Below, piece after piece: positions 1 to 7,432 of a stretch of 64,000 nt of DNA. Position numbers and translations under genes: made by a program. The notes under the pieces are model-generated. The model was not told the DNA's origin and made no database searches. It saw only the letters and a program-made list of their open reading frames with translations. The stretch spans positions 1 through 64,000 of the forward strand of contig CAMTXU010000002.1 in the NCBI GenBank assembly GCA_947085815.1, in the 5' to 3' direction. Each line of letters starts with the position of its first letter. Within the stretch, counting starts at the first letter, position 1. This DNA is from Fen-1258 sp947085815 (GTDB taxonomy: Bacteria > Bacteroidota > Ignavibacteria > Ignavibacteriales > Melioribacteraceae).

Positions 1-1206
1 TGCATGAAGAGCATCTTCAACGCGGGCTTTTTTCTCTTTCATTTCAATTTCTGTAGCAGCGCCAATTTTCAATACCGCAACTCCACCCGAAAGTTTTGCA
101 AGTCTTTCTTGAAGTTTTTCTTTATCGTAGTCCGAAGTTGTTTTTTCTATCTGTGATTTGATTTCGTTGATTCTTTTCTTGATGTCATCAGATTTTCCAG
201 CACCTTCAACTATTGTTGTGTTGTCTTTATCAACAGTGATTTTTTTAGCTTTACCTAGATAATCTAACGTTGCGTTTTCAAGTTTGAATCCGCGTTCTTC
301 AGAGATAACAGTTCCATTTGTAATAACAGCGATATCTTCCAACATTGCTTTTCTTCTGTCGCCAAACCCCGGAGCTTTAACAGCACATACTTTCAATGTA
401 CCACGCAATTTGTTAACAACTAATGTTGCAAGCGCTTCACCTTCAAGATCTTCAGCAATAATTAAAAGTTGCTTACCTGCCTGAGCGATCTTTTCAAGTA
501 CTGGAAGAAGATCTTTCATAGCAGAGATTTTTTTGTCGTGAATTAAAATATATGTATCCTCTAAAGAAGCTTCCATAGATTCTGAGTTTGTAACAAAGTA
601 AGGGGAGAGATAACCGCGATCGAATTGCATACCTTCAACAACTTCGAGGCTTGTTTCAGCAGATTTGCTTTCTTCAACTGTGATAACACCATCTTTGCCA
701 ACTTTCTCCATTGCATCTGCAATTAAGTTGCCGATAGTTTTATCATTATTCGCAGAGATAGAACCAACTTGAGCAATTTCCTCGCGTCCACCGACTTCTT
801 TACTGCTGGATTTCAAATAGTCAATTACTTTTACAACTGCTAAATCGATACCGCGTTTTAAATCCATTGGATTTGCACCGGCGGTTACATTCTTCAAACC
901 TTCGCGGTAGATTGCTTGTGCAAGAACTGTTGCTGTAGTTGTTCCGTCACCGGCTACATCGCTGGTTTTTGATGCAACTTCGCGAACCATTTGAGCACCC
1001 ATATTCTCAACAGGATTCTCAAGTTCGATCTCTTTGGCAACAGTAACACCGTCTTTTGTAACTGTTGGTGCGCCAAATTTTTTGTCAATGATTACATTTC
1101 TTCCCTTAGGTCCAAGTGTAACTTTAACAGCGTTTGCAAGTTTATCAACACCCGCTTTTAGAGCGCTTCTTGCATCGCTGCTATATTCTACAATTTTTGC
1201 TGCCAT
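1..1206 (-). CDS. groEL: GroEL chaperonin (60 kDa), 3' end cut by the window edge
   Basis: Large subunit of the GroEL-GroES folding chamber in the cytoplasm, which refolds substrate proteins using ATP. The 402 codons visible begin MAAKIVEYSSDARS and contain the hallmark ATP-binding stretch AGDGTTTATVLAQ near residue 85 and VTLGPKGRNV near residue 30. About 140 C-terminal residues of the usual ~545 lie outside the window. It follows groES by 31 bp in the same direction, so the two form one operon, and the CIRCE operator upstream of groES should control both. Identification is certain; only the C-terminus is unseen. Confidence 0.98.
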   Translation of the reverse strand, partial: MAAKIVEYSSDARSALKAGVDKLANAVKVTLGPKGRNVIIDKKFGAPTVTKDGVTVAKEIELENPVENMGAQMVREVASKTSDVAGDGTTTATVLAQAIYREGLKNVTAGANPMDLKRGIDLAVVKVIDYLKSSSKEVGGREEIAQVGSISANNDKTIGNLIADAMEKVGKDGVITVEESKSAETSLEVVEGMQFDRGYLSPYFVTNSESMEASLEDTYILIHDKKISAMKDLLPVLEKIAQAGKQLLIIAEDLEGEALATLVVNKLRGTLKVCAVKAPGFGDRRKAMLEDIAVITNGTVISEERGFKLENATLDYLGKAKKITVDKDNTTIVEGAGKSDDIKKRINEIKSQIEKTTSDYDKEKLQERLAKLSGGVAVLKIGAATEIEMKEKKARVEDALHA

Positions 1207-1237
1207 TATTATTCTCCAATTTTATTTTTCAAATATT

Positions 1238-1534
1238 TTATTTTACAATTCCGTAAACATCGCTCTCGCGCATTATTAAATATTCTTCACCATCAATTTT
1301 TATTTCGGTACCTGAATATTTACCGTACAATACTACATCTCCAACTTTGACACTCATTGCCACCAGTTTACCTTCTTCAGTAACTTTTCCCGCTCCAACT
1401 GCAACGATTGTTCCTTCGATTGGTTTTTCTTTTGCTGTATCTGGAAGAATGATTCCACCTTTTGTGGTTTCTTCAGCTTCTTTAGCTTTTACTATTACTC
1501 TGTCACCTAATGGTTTGATTTTGAAATCTGCCAT
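1238..1534 (-). CDS. groES: GroES co-chaperonin (10 kDa)
   Basis: Lid of the GroEL chamber. 98 residues is the normal length. The N-terminal IKPLGDRVIVK and the mobile-loop region KEAEETTKGGIILPD are diagnostic, and the C-terminal half carries VGAGKV and VGDVVLYGKYSG. The start is fixed by a full Shine-Dalgarno AAAGGAGG seven bases before the ATG. It is the first gene of the groES-groEL operon; the CIRCE operator lies 29 bp upstream of the start. Confidence 0.98.
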   Translation of the reverse strand: MADFKIKPLGDRVIVKAKEAEETTKGGIILPDTAKEKPIEGTIVAVGAGKVTEEGKLVAMSVKVGDVVLYGKYSGTEIKIDGEEYLIMRESDVYGIVK

Positions 1535-1562
1535 AGTTTGACCTCCTTTAGTTGATAAATGA

Positions 1563-1589
1563 TTAGCACTCTGAATTAGTGAGTGCTAA
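1563..1589 (-). promoter_or_regulatory. CIRCE operator (HrcA binding site)
   Basis: Perfect inverted repeat TTAGCACTC, nine-base spacer, GAGTGCTAA, matching the CIRCE consensus exactly. It sits just upstream of groES. In other bacteria HrcA binds it and represses groESL until heat shock; hrcA itself is not in the window, so HrcA control is inferred from the site. Confidence 0.95.
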
Positions 1590-1796
1590 TATAAGAAGAG
1601 AGGAAGAATTTGTCAAGAATTAATTGAAAATGGGTTGTTTTCGGAGAAAATGGGGTTGTAATTAATCTTTTATCTTTTCAATCTGGTAAATAGTTGGTAC
1701 GTTGCAAAATTAAGGGTTGAGAGAAGATTGCGCAAGTGTTTTTTCAACTTTATCTTATAACTAGCTAATGAATCATGATTAACCGCGCATCAAAAG

Positions 1797-1827
1797 AAAA
1801 ATCCCAGGACGTAGAGTCTGGGATTTT
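1797..1827 (-). terminator. Rho-independent terminator for the minus-strand propeller gene
   Basis: On the minus strand, an A-run leads into the stem ATCCCAG / CTGGGAT with a ten-base loop, followed by TTTTTCTTTT. This is the textbook intrinsic terminator layout. It is placed to stop transcription coming from the gene that ends at 2033, before it reaches the groESL control region. Confidence 0.75.
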
Positions 1828-1840
1828 AAGCTTACTCATT

Positions 1841-2018
1841 AACTGAGTCATCTGAAAAATATATGTTGTCACTTCGGCTTCCGGTAGGCAGAAGGGAGAA
1901 GTCTTTGAGTTTAGAAAGATTTCTCTGTTGTGGAGTTTACTCCTTTTACGGGGCTCCATCGACTTGCCTGCTGCAAGCAGGAATGAAATGGCAGAATTTT
2001 TCAGATGTCTCTAACTGT
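1841..2018. repeat. MITE-like element with imperfect terminal inverted repeats
   Basis: The arm CATCTGAAAAAT (1849-1860) is repeated exactly inverted as ATTTTTCAGATG (1996-2007), and similarity extends about ten bases outward on each side (AACTGAG.. against ..CTAACTG). The interior holds no plausible gene. It lies directly behind the stop codon of the minus-strand gene ending at 2033, between that gene and its terminator. Probably a short non-autonomous or dispersed repeat; no second copy was noticed in this window, so the class is tentative. Confidence 0.5.
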
Positions 2019-2032
2019 GAAATTCCTTTTTG

Positions 2033-2642
2033 TTATCTTTTTTCTCTGAAATCATTAACAACAACATTTATATATTCAACTTTCTCTATTTTATTATCCT
2101 CCGCCGATCGGATTACAATTTTATATATTCCCGGTACCAAATCAATTGGAATATCAATTTTGAACTCTCCTTTTTCATTAACTTTAATGAGGCTACCTAA
2201 TTCACGGTCACCTATGTAAATTTTAAAGGGCTTGGTTGCTTGGTTATATCCTTTGCCTATCAATGTTAATACTTCACCGCGGAGATCGCATTTTGTCCTA
2301 AGCTTCCCATCGGAAATACTAATTTAATATTAGGTTTAGGATCTTCTTTTAATTGAGCAACTCCTTTTTTATTTGTTAAATAAGTTACATCATCATCGGC
2401 GGTTATTATTCCGGTTATTTTGTTCTTTTCGAGACGCAATCCCCTAACGTGTTGACCGCCTTTCGCAAGTTTTAAAATGAATTCATTTCCGCTGAAATTA
2501 CCCTGCGTATTGGAATAAGCAATTTCTAAACTTGACGGTATAAAATTTTTATTTTTATCTAAAAATAGTGCCTCTCCTTTGTCAAGTGTAATTTTCATTA
2601 ATCCTCTTTCGGAAAAATCCAAATCCATTATTTCTCCATAAC
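2033..2642 (-). pseudogene. C-terminal part of the interrupted propeller lipoprotein (frameshifted)
   Basis: Two overlapping minus-strand frames make one coherent protein. The first runs from the insertion boundary at 2642 through SYGEIMDLDFSERG and on to FPMGSLGQ; the second resumes as DGKLRTKCDLRGEVLTL and ends at 2033. One base appears to be missing in the G-run near 2306-2313. The joined product would be a beta-rich tail resembling an immunoglobulin-like domain (KVNEKGEFKIDIP.., PGIYKIVIRS). The frame is open across the insertion boundary and matches the fragment ending at 3465 in phase, so this is the 3' end of the gene starting at 5761, not a separate gene. Confidence 0.7.
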
Positions 2643-2825
2643 GGCGTTGTGGCTAAAGCGCTGCCCAGAACATAAATGCAACGCTGAAAAGCCAACGCCA
2701 ATAATTAATTAATACTTTTTTTGTCAACTACTTTTAACAAGCAACTTACTTTTAAAGCGCAACTTTACAATTACACAAATGCCACAACGTTTAAAGCAGT
2801 CGCTTTGAGTTGCTGGTTATATTGC
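2638..2825. repeat. attC-like structured recombination repeat
   Basis: The segment opens with ATAAC (2638-2642) and closes with GTTATATTGC (2816-2825). In a circular form of the cassette the outer boxes would read GCAATATAAC and GTTATATTGC, perfect complements, as in the R''/R' boxes of integron attC sites. Inside are nested imperfect arms: GGCGTTGTGGCT/AAAGCG (2643-2660) pairs with CGCT..AGCC..AACGCC (2682-2699), and GTTGTGGC (2648-2653 region) also pairs with GCCACAAC (2779-2786). The central AACAAGCAACTTACTTTTAA block looks like the conserved core of ~150-200 bp TAAC...GTTA repeats found in Bacteroidota genomes. It is longer than most attC sites, and no integrase is visible. Confidence 0.55.
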
Positions 2826-2845
2826 GTTTTTGCATTTATCATAAT

Positions 2846-2865
2846 TATGTCATAATATTGACATA
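2846..2865 (+). promoter_or_regulatory. Palindromic operator of the toxin-antitoxin pair
   Basis: Perfect inverted repeat TATGTCA, six-base AT spacer, TGACATA, ending 22 bp before the antitoxin ATG. Phd/YefM antitoxins typically bind such palindromes over their own promoter, with the toxin as co-repressor. Autoregulation here is inferred from position and symmetry. Confidence 0.65.
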
Positions 2866-2887
2866 GCTAAAATAAAGAGTATGACCC

Positions 2888-3160
2888 ATGCCAATAATTA
2901 AACCGATATCAGATTTAAGAAACAAATCAAATGAGATTTCAAAACTTGCAAACGATTCTAATGAACCAATCTATATCACCAAAAATGGTGAAGGTGATCT
3001 AGTTGTCATGTCAATGAATCATTATTCCAAGATGCAACTCAAACTTGATTTGCTTTCAAAATTATCAGTTGCTCAAAAACAAAAATCAGCCGGTGATACT
3101 GGAAACAGTCTTAAACAAGTAATGACTAAAATCCGGACAATGATAAATGAGCAAAAATAA
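2888..3160 (+). CDS. Phd/YefM-family antitoxin
   Basis: 90-residue protein with the Phd fold signature: the N-terminal DNA-binding part IKPISDLRNKSNEISK, then EPIYITKNGEGDLVVMSMNHY, the usual 'ITKNG..VVMS..Y' motif. The C-terminal region (about residues 55-90) is charged and probably wraps the toxin. It overlaps the toxin gene by 14 bp, the normal translational coupling in type II toxin-antitoxin pairs. It is carried inside the inserted cassette and transcribed opposite to the host gene, so it needs its own promoter, consistent with the palindrome just upstream. Confidence 0.88.
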   Translation: MPIIKPISDLRNKSNEISKLANDSNEPIYITKNGEGDLVVMSMNHYSKMQLKLDLLSKLSVAQKQKSAGDTGNSLKQVMTKIRTMINEQK

Positions 3161-3458
3161 TTTTAGCGTTCGACTTTTAACTATTGCGGGAGAAGATTTC
3201 ACTGAAATAATCTCTTTCATTGCTTCCGACAACACAAAAGCTGCTGCAAATCTTGCTGACAAAATTGAAAAGAACTTAGAATTACTTTCTGATAATCCTT
3301 TATTAGGTAAATCTCCAAGTGATTCTGATCTTAAACTGCTTGGATACCGATATTTGATAATTGAGAACTACCTAATATTTTACACAATAGAAAAAAGAAC
3401 AATTTTGATTCATAGAATACTTCACGGTGCAAGAAACTATAAATCACTTCTCCTTTAA
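3147..3458 (+). CDS. RelE/ParE-family toxin
   Basis: 103-residue type II toxin. Family traits are the N-terminal helical hairpin (AGEDFTEIISFIASDN..AANLADKIEKNLELL), the DNPLLGKSPSD turn, and the C-terminal strands YLIFYTIE and ILIHRILHGARNY with the conserved Arg/His positions. RelE members cut mRNA on the ribosome and ParE members poison gyrase; the sequence alone does not decide which. It overlaps the upstream antitoxin by 14 bp and ends 20 bp before the right end of the cassette. It appears intact, unlike the interrupted host gene around it. Confidence 0.87.
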   Translation: MSKNNFSVRLLTIAGEDFTEIISFIASDNTKAAANLADKIEKNLELLSDNPLLGKSPSDSDLKLLGYRYLIIENYLIFYTIEKRTILIHRILHGARNYKSLLL

Positions 3459-3464
3459 CTATTT

Positions 3465-4529
3465 TCAAGCAATATAACTTACTATTATGTACGTGCAGAC
3501 GGGGCAGACATCGGGATCACCTAAATCTTTTAACGGAATCATAACGCCGGATATTGGATCTCGGATTAGCGGTTCAGCAAGTTTTCTCGGTTTTGGTTTC
3601 GGAATTGTAAATTGAGGCGCTTCAGCAACATTCAACTGCCATAAACCCCGTCCATAAGTTGATACAAAAATATGAGTAGAAGTATGGAAGAAGAATGAGG
3701 ATATATTTGTTACTTGTTTGCTGCCTTCTATTTTACTCCAATGCACTCCGCCATCGGTGCTGCGGATTATGCCATTTTGGTTGGTCCCTACAAAAATATC
3801 ATTCGCATTAAACGGATTAAATGCAATTGCATGCGCTTGAGGGAAAGGTCCCTCTCGGAATCTGAACTTTCCATTGCTGGTTACGAGATCGGTTAAAGCC
3901 GCATCTATCTGCCATGTTTGACCACCATCGGAAGTATATTTCATCTTATCATCTGAGATGTCTGCTATAATAACCTGATCAGGTTTATTAGGGTTTGCGC
4001 CTACCACCCGGTACCATGCAAACATTGTAGGATATATTCCAAGACTGCCGAACCCAGTTCCATCGGCATTTCTGATAGTTGGTGTAGAGGTATTGATTCC
4101 GTCAATTCTTACTAATCCTTCTTTCGGTTCACCGCTTGGAGTAAGCCCTGATCTAGTTATTCCTTGATAAATTACCGGCGAAGTTTCGCTTCCGGCTATT
4201 TGAGGTATTCCTCTTAATCCTTGTGGTATATTAACTTTTGGCGTCCAACCGGCACCGGTATTTTCCGTATAATTAATCAGGTTATCTGTAGAACCAACCA
4301 GTTGAGAACTCTGGATATATTTCCCTTCGCTTAGTATAAACGGATTACCAACAGCGTTACCAAAAGGATTAGTCCATACGGCAACATCTATAAAATGTGG
4401 ATTGCTGTAGTAGTTACCGCATCCGGCACATGATACAAAAGAAACCTTGGAATTTGTTTCATTACTATTGTATTTATCTGTACCAATGAAAAATCCTTCA
4501 CAGCAAACAGGATTTATCCATGTAACCCC
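3465..4529 (-). pseudogene. Middle part of the interrupted propeller lipoprotein
   Basis: Open frame from just after a stop at 4530-4532 to a stop at 3465. It continues the N-terminal fragment if one G is restored in the G-run at 4526-4529 (SSDKG-VTWINPVCC). It carries further BNR/Asp-box repeats such as RSTDGGVHWSKIEG and YTSDGGQTWQID, and a cysteine pair CPVCTYIIVS near the end. The last four codons (YIA and stop) come from the inserted cassette; without it the frame runs into SYGEIMDLDF at 2642. Alternative: a separate gene starting at MFAWYR (4025), unlikely because the frame is open and coherent far upstream of that. Confidence 0.7.
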
Positions 4530-5761
4530 TTATCACTTGACGCCCAAAGATCGTTATCCTGCGTACCAAAATAGAGATCAACATGTTGATTTGGAATTTC
4601 AACAACCTGACCAGTTATTTCGGTTATTTGAAGTGCATTTAAACCATTCTCACCTCCGCCGGCTAATGTCCAGTGAGCACAGTTATTGGTAGTTTTATGA
4701 ATGCCTCCATCAGATGCCAACAAAATTGGATTTTTGTTTGCGTTGTCAAATGCTACATCGGCAGGATCAGCGTGACCGAGATTTAAATTTTGCCATGAAC
4801 CCGATAAATCGGGAGGGTTTCCATCGGTAATTGTCTTTCTATACAAAGATGACCCGTTTCCATAGTAAAGATCAAATTGATTAGTATTTCCAGAGACTGA
4901 GTTGGATGTTTTAATAAATGATGGACGGTTACAAGAAGCATTAATTATTATACTGTTCCAAGTATGACCACCGTCTGATGAAAGGAATGCTTGATTACAA
5001 TATAAAGATAGGAATACATGATCCGAATTTTTAGGTGATTGTGCTAATCCGTGAATAACCCAATTATCTCCTCCGGGGGAGGAACATTTGGTCCAATTTG
5101 TTCCGCTGTTTTCTGTATAAAATACTCCATTCATTCCAAGCGCATTCACTTTTCCATTGCCCCTGCACAAAACTGAATAAATTCGATCTTGTGTTTTCTG
5201 ATCATTAATCCATAGTGAATTATCCGGAACCTGATGGCTCCATGTTGAACCTAAATCATTACTAAACGCAATACCATAATCAGTACCGATATAAACATTA
5301 TTACTGTTCTCTTCGAACGAAATCCCAAACGCACTGAATCTATCAGTACATCTGCCGGAAGCCGGAGGAATTCCGGAAAGAGGCTTTGTCCAAGTTGCGC
5401 CCCCATCTGTGCTTCTCCAAATTCCCCCTCCATTGTTTGTCCTTGTATCAGCAAATGCCGTCACCAAAATTATGTTCGGATCGGAGGGTGCAAATTTTAC
5501 ATCGTTCAAGGCGAATTGATGAAGACTATCAATATGTCTCCAGGTGAGACCCCCATCTTCGGTCTTGAATAATCCTCCCGTTTCGGTTGAAGCAAATATT
5601 ATGTTGTTGTTGCTTGGATGTGTGGTTAATGACATTGTTCGCCCGCCGTTTTTGATGTTTGGCTGGTACATTTCGACAGTGGGTTTACATGAAACTAATA
5701 GTGAGATGGCTGAGGAAAAGAAAATGAGCTGACATAAAAAGGAAAATTTTTTCATAAACAC
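4514..5761 (-). pseudogene. N-terminal part of a secreted BNR/Asp-box propeller lipoprotein
   Basis: 415 residues. The N-terminus MKKFSFLCQ.. is a lipoprotein signal ending in LLVSC, so the intact product would be lipid-anchored in the envelope. Repeated Asp-box motifs of sialidase/Vps10-like beta-propellers are visible: KTEDGGLTWRHI, RSTDGGATWTK, SNDLGSTWSHQ, YTENSGTNWTK and LSSDGGHTWNS. The frame ends early at a stop (4514) caused by loss of one G in the run at 4526-4529; the reading continues in another frame to 3465, then past the cassette to 2033. Rejoined, the protein would be nearly 1,000 residues. Its target is unknown; Asp-box propellers are not necessarily sialidases. Confidence 0.75.
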
Positions 5762-6130
5762 CTTCCTTGATATTTATTAAAAGTAATGTCAGTAAAAAGG
5801 AATTTTATTTTTTCATTGTCAGAGATCCCTCTTCCTAAAAGCAATTAAATGGAAAAATCTTCCAGCAATATTATTCTCTTCTCATTAAATAAGCTTCGAA
5901 TAAATTCCATCTAAAAGTATCTTTTAGAATTTAAATGCCTATTAATAATTGAGGATAACCGGAAATAGTATTAGGACGAATTAATACACTGGACGGTCGA
6001 GGGAAATTATAACGATTGAAGGAAAGAGAAAATCCATCCTTGGAGGAAACTACTAATTCATCTAGCATGAAGCAAGATAATTATTAAAAAAGAAGAACAT
6101 CTTTATTAGAGACCGCTTTTAACTTCGGAA
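5762..6130. other. Intergenic region, nothing recognised
   Basis: 369 bp between the start of the propeller lipoprotein gene and the end of purB, both on the minus strand. It is AT-rich with no open frame of note, no clear terminator and no repeat that I could match elsewhere in the window. It should hold the promoter of the (now broken) lipoprotein gene. Confidence 0.5.
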
Positions 6131-7432
6131 TTATTTGGTCTCAACGCTTCTCTTAAATATATAATCAATATTTCTTAAAAGTTTATCGGGATTAAATAAG
6201 TCATCCAAATCGCTTTGAGTAAAATATTGTGTCACTTCAGAAGAATTTGCAAGTTCATCTTTCAGATTCTTCGATTTATTCTCCCAAACTTTCATCGCGG
6301 AAGTCTGAACGATCTTATAGGCATCTTCACGGGACATTCCTTTCTCCGTAAGTTTAAGAAGCACTGTTTGAGAGAAAATCAATCCGCGTGTTAGGTTCAA
6401 ATTCTTTAACATGTTCTCGGGATAGATAATGAGATTGTCGATTAATTTTACAGATAGACTCAAAGCATAATCAAGAGCGATGCAGCTATCGGGGATAATC
6501 ACGCGTTCCACGGATGAATGGGAAATATCTCTCTCATGCCAGAGCGCAACATTCTCAAGTGCGGCAATTGAATTACTTCTAAGTAATCTGGCAATGCCGG
6601 TGATTCTTTCGCTCACTATCGGATTTCTTTTGTGAGGCATTGCCGAAGAACCTTTTTGTCCTTTCGAAAAATATTCTTCTGCTTCCAAGACTTCTGTTCT
6701 TTGAAGATGCCGGATTTCAATTGCGATTTTTTCTAATAACGAGCCGATGATTGCTATAGCTGTTAAAAATTCCGCATGCCGGTCTCTCTGAACAACTTGT
6801 GTAGAAACCGGTTCAGGTTTCAACCCTAATTTTGAACAGACATATTCTTCTATTTTGGGTGAGAGATGCTCAAACGTTCCTACGGCTCCGGAGATTTTTC
6901 CGGTACTAATCGAATCAACTGCATTTTCAAGTCGGGATATGTTTCTTTTAGCTTCTTCGTACCATAGAGCAAATTTTAAACCCATTGAATAAGCTTCTGC
7001 ATGGATTCCGTGACTGCGTCCAACACAAATTGTTCTCTTGTGTTCAATTGCTCTTTTTTTCAAAACATCTTTCAATTCTTTCAAATCATTGAGAAGTAAT
7101 TCACCGGCAGATTTCATTTGATAAGCTAAAGCTGTATCAAGAACATCAGATGACGTCATTCCATAATGAATATGACGTGAAGCTGGACCAACATATTCTG
7201 CGACGTTTGTCAAGAAAGCTATCACATCGTGTTTGGTTGTTTCTTCGATTTCAAGAACACGTTTTAGATCAAAATTCGCTTTCGTTTTTATCTGCTCTAA
7301 ATCTTCTTTTGAGATATCGCCCATTTCAGTCCGGGCTTCACACGCAAGAACCTCAACTTTCAACCAAGTCTCTAGTTTGAATTGATCTTCCCAAATTTTT
7401 CCCATTTCTTTCCTGGTGTACCGCTCTATCAT
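6131..7432 (-). CDS. purB: Adenylosuccinate lyase
   Basis: Cleaves adenylosuccinate to AMP and SAICAR to AICAR, releasing fumarate, in purine synthesis. 433 residues, normal for the short bacterial type. The fumarase/aspartase superfamily signature GSSAMPHKRNP is at about residues 263-273, preceded by the catalytic-loop region. TSSDVLDTA (about 93) and GRSHGIHAE (about 137) are the other two conserved blocks. Its start overlaps the end of the upstream htrA-like gene by 4 bp (ATGA type), so the plsY, protease and purB genes are co-transcribed. Confidence 0.97.
   Translation of the reverse strand: MIERYTRKEMGKIWEDQFKLETWLKVEVLACEARTEMGDISKEDLEQIKTKANFDLKRVLEIEETTKHDVIAFLTNVAEYVGPASRHIHYGMTSSDVLDTALAYQMKSAGELLLNDLKELKDVLKKRAIEHKRTICVGRSHGIHAEAYSMGLKFALWYEEAKRNISRLENAVDSISTGKISGAVGTFEHLSPKIEEYVCSKLGLKPEPVSTQVVQRDRHAEFLTAIAIIGSLLEKIAIEIRHLQRTEVLEAEEYFSKGQKGSSAMPHKRNPIVSERITGIARLLRSNSIAALENVALWHERDISHSSVERVIIPDSCIALDYALSLSVKLIDNLIIYPENMLKNLNLTRGLIFSQTVLLKLTEKGMSREDAYKIVQTSAMKVWENKSKNLKDELANSSEVTQYFTQSDLDDLFNPDKLLRNIDYIFKRSVETK

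Larger units (their letters stand above)
2643..3478 (+). mobile_element. 836-bp toxin-antitoxin cassette inserted in a host gene
   Basis: The segment is bounded by a 5-bp direct repeat ATAAC (2638-2642 and 3474-3478). It holds the attC-like repeat, a palindromic operator and a Phd/RelE-type gene pair. If it is removed and the two GTTAT copies (minus strand) are fused, the host frame joins without a gap as VSY-GEIMDLDF. This is direct sequence evidence for an insertion. Two mechanisms fit: integron-like G/TT exchange of a circular cassette at a secondary site, or transposition with a 5-bp target duplication. No recombinase is encoded. Calling it an integron cassette is inference; that it is an insertion is well supported. 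Confidence 0.75.

Noticed and set aside
1863..2219. 118-codon plus-strand open frame
   Set aside because: It overlaps the repeat element and runs antisense to the coherent C-terminal lipoprotein fragment; no family resemblance or start signal.
2643..3478. Classical integron with integrase
   Set aside because: No intI-like gene or cassette promoter is in the window; only one site and one cargo are seen, so the term cassette is used cautiously.
2643..3478. Insertion sequence
   Set aside because: No transposase frame; the only genes are the toxin-antitoxin pair, and the ends lack inverted repeats typical of an IS.
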